Positions 61,001 through 64,000 of a stretch of 64,000 bases of DNA are shown in pieces. The position numbers and the translations under genes were made by a program. The stretch comes from Liquidambar formosana (Eukaryota > Streptophyta > Magnoliopsida > Saxifragales > Altingiaceae). The stretch covers positions 12,957,133 to 13,021,132 of the forward strand of contig CM077833.1 of assembly GCA_039720395.1 (NCBI GenBank). Reading direction: 5' to 3'. Each line of letters begins with the position of its first letter. Positions within the stretch are counted from its first letter, which is position 1. The notes beneath the pieces are model-generated. The model was not told the origin of the DNA. It saw only the letters and a program-made list of their open reading frames with translations, and made no database searches.

Positions 61001-62435
61001 TTTTAAATATTCTTTAGTAAATTCTTTTTTTATTATGAAAATGTAGATATTTGGTTTTAGCTTTGGCGTTTTGGATTGCAAGTATTGCAGTAAACCATTT
61101 GTGGGGCAATGGTGTCCACCTTTATTCCACGATTGTTCTTGTTCGTGGTTAGAATATGAATGAGTTTCATATGTTTCTTTAACTTTGTGTTTGGTATTCC
61201 TATGTTCTGTTTCTTTATGTGGGATTTGGTTGTCCTGTCCATGCTTGAAATTGTGGAGGAACTTTCTGTTTAATACCCGTTTCAAAGTGGGCTTTAAAGT
61301 TCACAGCATTAGTCATTTTGGTAGGATTCAGCCAACCAAGCTCAACCTGCAATGCTAGAGGCTGAGGTGTCCAATTACCCCAGTCCCATGTTGCCCTAAT
61401 ACCTAATCAGCTCCTATTAAAGTAGAGGCCTTAGGCCCAAATAAGCTTTTATTGAAAGTGATAGGCTAGATGACTTTAGATGCCAAGTGTCAGCTCCTTG
61501 TCGAATATTTATGTCATGTAAACACTGGGAAATATGATCCTTGGAAATATGTTTATTATCCTTAGTGATTGCTCTGTTTTTTTTAATTGTTTTTTACCAT
61601 TTTAAAATGAAAAAGAAAGAAAAAATGGTGGCAATTAATGCAAGCATTAAGCAGAATGTTGTGATTTGGGCAAAATCTCTTATAATTTGTTGAGAAATTG
61701 AATAATCTGCAATTAGTATGGCATGTTTCAAATGGTAATTGCAACGTTTGCAGAGAAGTGAAGCTAGAGAATGTGTATCCCCGAATAGGCTTCTTAAAGT
61801 GGCCCCAATGTAAATGGCAGAAATCCTATTGGGCAAATACCATTCTCCTTCATGTTTTTCATTTAGGCTTTATTTGGTTTGCGGATTTTATCGAGGAAAA
61901 AAAATAAAATATAAGGAATTATGCTTTTTCTTATTTGGTTGCAATGAAAAACTGTTAGAAGAAAAATAATTGAAATAATTTTGGCTTGATATGATTTCAT
62001 CTTTTTCTTTCATTTTCTTTCCTCCACATTTTTTTTCCCTTTCCTCTTTTTTTTTCCATGGTAAAATCCACGAACCAAATAGAGGGTTAGTATAGGCAAA
62101 AAGTGTTTGCTTCCAGCCAAATTGTGATCATTGTTTATGTTGGATGCTCTTGTTGATGGGTAATAGAATTTATGAACTTACAGAAACAGCATTTTTGTTG
62201 TGTTGTGGCAGCAAATAGAGGGTTCCATTCAACTGGGGTGAAGAGGATGGGTGGAGGACATGGCCACGGCCATGATGAACCATACTACCTTCATGCAAAG
62301 CATATGTACAACTTGGACAGGATGAAGTATCAGAAGCTGACGATGTCTCTCGGGGTCCTTACTGCCTTCAGCATTGGTGTTGGGGTTCCTATTGTTGCTG
62401 TCATTTTCCAGCAAAGGAAGACTGCTTCTGCCTAA
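51203..62435 (+). CDS. Small mitochondrial inner-membrane protein, two exons
   Basis: Exon 1 is 51203-51275 (ATG within GCCATGG, donor AG|GTCAGT) and exon 2 is 62212-62435 (acceptor GTGGCAG|C, stop TAA). Together they give 98 codons in phase. The product starts MALNNGLRSASKLLAYSEAF, a typical mitochondrial presequence. Then come NRGFHSTGVKRMGGG, a His/Gly-rich HGHGHDEPYY, HMYNLDRMKYQKLTM, one hydrophobic span (about residues 67-90) and a basic tail. It resembles a conserved small plant protein often labelled 'TonB-dependent heme receptor A-like' and linked to respiratory complex IV; that link is from memory and moderate. The frame is intact. The 10.9-kb intron is unusual for such a gene and contains a LINE, a gag relic and many microsatellites. 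Confidence 0.8.
51889..52060. repeat. GGAA microsatellite inside an 85-90-bp tandem duplication
   Basis: Copy 1 is 51889-51977 and copy 2 is 51978-52060. Each has GGAA units followed by the same ATTATGAAATATCC...TTTGATA text. The microsatellite length differs between copies. Confidence 0.9.
52909..52940. repeat. (CT)n microsatellite
   Basis: About 15 CT units. Confidence 0.9.
53475..53501. repeat. Poly(G) tract
   Basis: 27 G in a row after a short T run. Length is probably unreliable. Confidence 0.8.
55101..56587 (+). mobile_element. 5'-truncated L1-type LINE
   Basis: Starts at LGCKVGSLPSTYLGLPLG, the end of the reverse transcriptase of plant L1 elements. It continues through the connecting region (RRLNGWRKGYLSKGGRMTLI, then LVNWKKVCSPRREGGLG) and the zinc-binding zf-RVT domain (IWVPRIPSKISFFIWIA, then CVMCKNQEESIDHFLLHCS). 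Frameshifts near 55895 and 56075 break the frame. The element ends in an A run at 56566-56587. The endonuclease and RT core are missing. It lies in sense orientation in the big intron. No clear target duplication was found. Confidence 0.88.
56588..59689. other. Intronic DNA without recognisable genes
   Basis: Contains (TA)n at 58020-58061 and two small tandem duplications (58271-58322, unit about 24 bp; 59289-59333). Open frames at 57003-57666 have no recognisable motif. Confidence 0.45.
59690..60345 (+). pseudogene. Ty1/copia gag relic
   Basis: Text such as WECDNYLVMRWLWNNMEP, TTKELWDAAKETDSLEKK, YKLYEYMFLLQQGD and SLGEYYGVFQEMLDELDGYH is the copia gag (UBN2-type) core. It continues to GLNLNLHTICNQILSS and then a Gly/Arg-rich linker. 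Stops at 59971 and 60187 and a frame change break it. No protease or LTR adjoins. It is a fragment in the intron. Confidence 0.75.
60411..60442. repeat. (CT)n microsatellite
   Basis: CTCTCTCT runs with one interruption, just after the gag relic. Confidence 0.85.
60443..62211. other. Rest of the large intron
   Basis: No recognisable exon, repeat with ends or RNA gene. Confidence 0.5.
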
Positions 62436-64000
62436 ATCATCATACCATGTTGCCTGCAATAATGTTGAAAACTCTGGATTGGCTTGTAGTAGGCTTAGAC
62501 TAATGGTATGAGTTTTTTTTTTATTTTTTATTTTTTTGTTCACAGCTTTAACAATTTCTGGTGTTTCTTTTTGGTTCTGTTATGCTGTTTGCTTTCTTTG
62601 CTTGAACTTGAAAGATAGATCTTTGTTCTGGTCAATAAGATTAACCAGTGATGGTCCAATGAGAATCGGCTAATGGTTTCTATAATCATTTTTGTTTATA
62701 TGCCTAAATATTACTCTCTGGAACCCAAATACCAGTTGACGCTTGGATGAATTAATCCTTCAGTTAAGAAGACTTACTACAATACTCTCCCTCTTTTTAA
62801 GTAGTCCCATTGCACGGTGGCATTCTCGCTCTCTAGTAGTCTTAGGAGATGGCCTGCAAGTGGTTAATACAAGGCAGAGCCAACAGAGTTTGTTTTGAAG
62901 GTGACTATTTATCTTAGGGCAGGGGTTTAGTGCGGATTCGTAGCAATTTATTAGTGAATGGAAACGTGCCTCCCTCCCTGAGAACGTGAAAGCCTTACCC
63001 CAATATAAGGCCCTAGGATACCACCGCCGTTATAGCTCTATTTGCAACAAAAATAATAAAACCCAAATTAGTAAGGCTGGGAATGGTGTTATTAATGCTC
63101 TGCTCTAATGAGTTCTGAACTCCCAGCCCCTCTAGACAAAGTCTCTTAACACCTGCATCATATTTCCATGCGAGAAGTAGAAACCTAATAGTGGGAAGTA
63201 AGAGAAGTGGCATTGACTCGCCTTTTTCTTAGATATTATACCCGGAGGGAGGTACATGTGAGTTCTCAGTTTTAATAGGATGTCTTTAGGAAAACTGAAA
63301 AGAACAGTCGACGTGTTGGGGAACGAGGGATGTAGGTGGTCAAAGTTTTGTCTCATCATATCATTCTGAGGAGGGTCGGTGAGTAGCTATGCTTATCTTT
63401 TGGCAGTCGAATTGATGACTTCTATTTTCACGGGTAAAAGATGGGAGGACAAGCACGATGTTCTACTAAATTTAGAAAGGAGAATACTTGATTTACTCCC
63501 GCATTAATTTCTGTCCATATATTTTACAAGTGCAACAACCAAACCCACCCCCACTACATTCATTAAATTAGAACTGTACCCCCACTACCCTTAAATGTCA
63601 TGAAGACGTGATACGAAGACATTCTCTCTCTCTCTCACGCACATTGAGAAGCTATCCATTTTCCCGAACTGTCTGTGTTGTGTTCATTACGGAGGGAAGA
63701 GAGTAATTGTAAGTTGCAAGAGAAGAACATTGTTCTCTTCTCTACTCTCTCTCTCTCCTTATAACATTGTCAAAGAACGAGAGGAGATGTTGCAAAAATG
63801 ATATAAAATAGTTGTTTTGTCCCATATTACACAAAGAAGGAAAGAATTAGCACTTTGAAATTCAAAAATACACCTTGCTTTACAACCTCCCTCGTCGCTA
63901 TCTTTCTAAGAGAGAAACCAACCATTACTCAAAGTATGTCTGACGAGTGACAAAAGTGATGGCATTTTGAAACATCCAAACTGCACAGTGATCCTATTCC
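62436..64000. other. 3' flank of the mitochondrial protein gene
   Basis: The 3' UTR probably extends to about 62650 (T-rich, no clear poly(A) signal chosen). Beyond that no gene was recognised. CT-rich runs occur at 63623-63640 and 63738-63758, which may be the leader of a gene to the right. Confidence 0.4.

Noticed and set aside
62172..62435. Start of the mitochondrial protein at 62172 (MNLQKQHF...)
   Set aside because: That frame reads through the acceptor region. Exon 1 at 51203 provides a proper presequence, promoter and matching splice phase.

Overview
The window is nuclear DNA from a flowering plant, most likely a eudicot. It is AT-rich, has intron-split genes, and carries plant-type LTR retrotransposons, a Mutator-like element (MULE), a LINE, a SINE and MITEs. 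Two host genes can be assembled from exons. The first is the N-terminal half of a FANCM-type DNA helicase (minus strand, exons 1-9, 10214-19055; the 3' exons are not seen). The second is a 98-residue mitochondrial inner-membrane protein (plus strand, two exons at 51203-51275 and 62212-62435, separated by an intron of about 10.9 kb). A third host-type gene, a FAR1-related (FRS) gene at 40300-43980, is a pseudogene.

Layout. 1-2130: AT-rich, telobox-rich, no gene. About 2400-7839: decayed Ty1/copia DNA ending in a 1.66-kb 3' LTR, with a row of stem-loops at 2800-3130. 8497-19055: FANCM exons in long introns holding MITEs, a SINE with an 11-bp target duplication, and a tandem dispersed repeat. 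19362-39430: a large old MULE with inverted repeats of about 2.47 kb. Inside it lies a broken Ulp1-like (C48) protease gene, and a young Sirevirus-type copia element (24061-34164, TSD CCAAT) has inserted into that. 40300-43980: FRS pseudogene split by a 1760-bp solo LTR (TSD AGGAT). 46851 to about 49650: probable Ty3-type LTR relic. 51203-62435: the mitochondrial gene, whose intron contains a 5'-truncated LINE, a copia gag relic and several microsatellites. 62436-64000: 3' flank without a recognisable gene.

The most unusual signals are regulatory or structural. (1) The Sirevirus LTR carries an array of AGACGTCT palindromes spaced almost exactly 20 bp, upstream of its TATA box. A related array lies inside the element just upstream of an extra ORF that has its own gene-like leader. 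(2) Two unrelated LTRs in the same window also place 21-22-bp-spaced palindromes of different sequence upstream of their TATA boxes. (3) At 2893-3128 three hairpins share an identical 19-nt loop region but have unrelated stems that still pair, a covariation-like pattern suggesting a structured RNA.

All gene calls come from reading translations and splice signals by eye. No database search or folding program was run.
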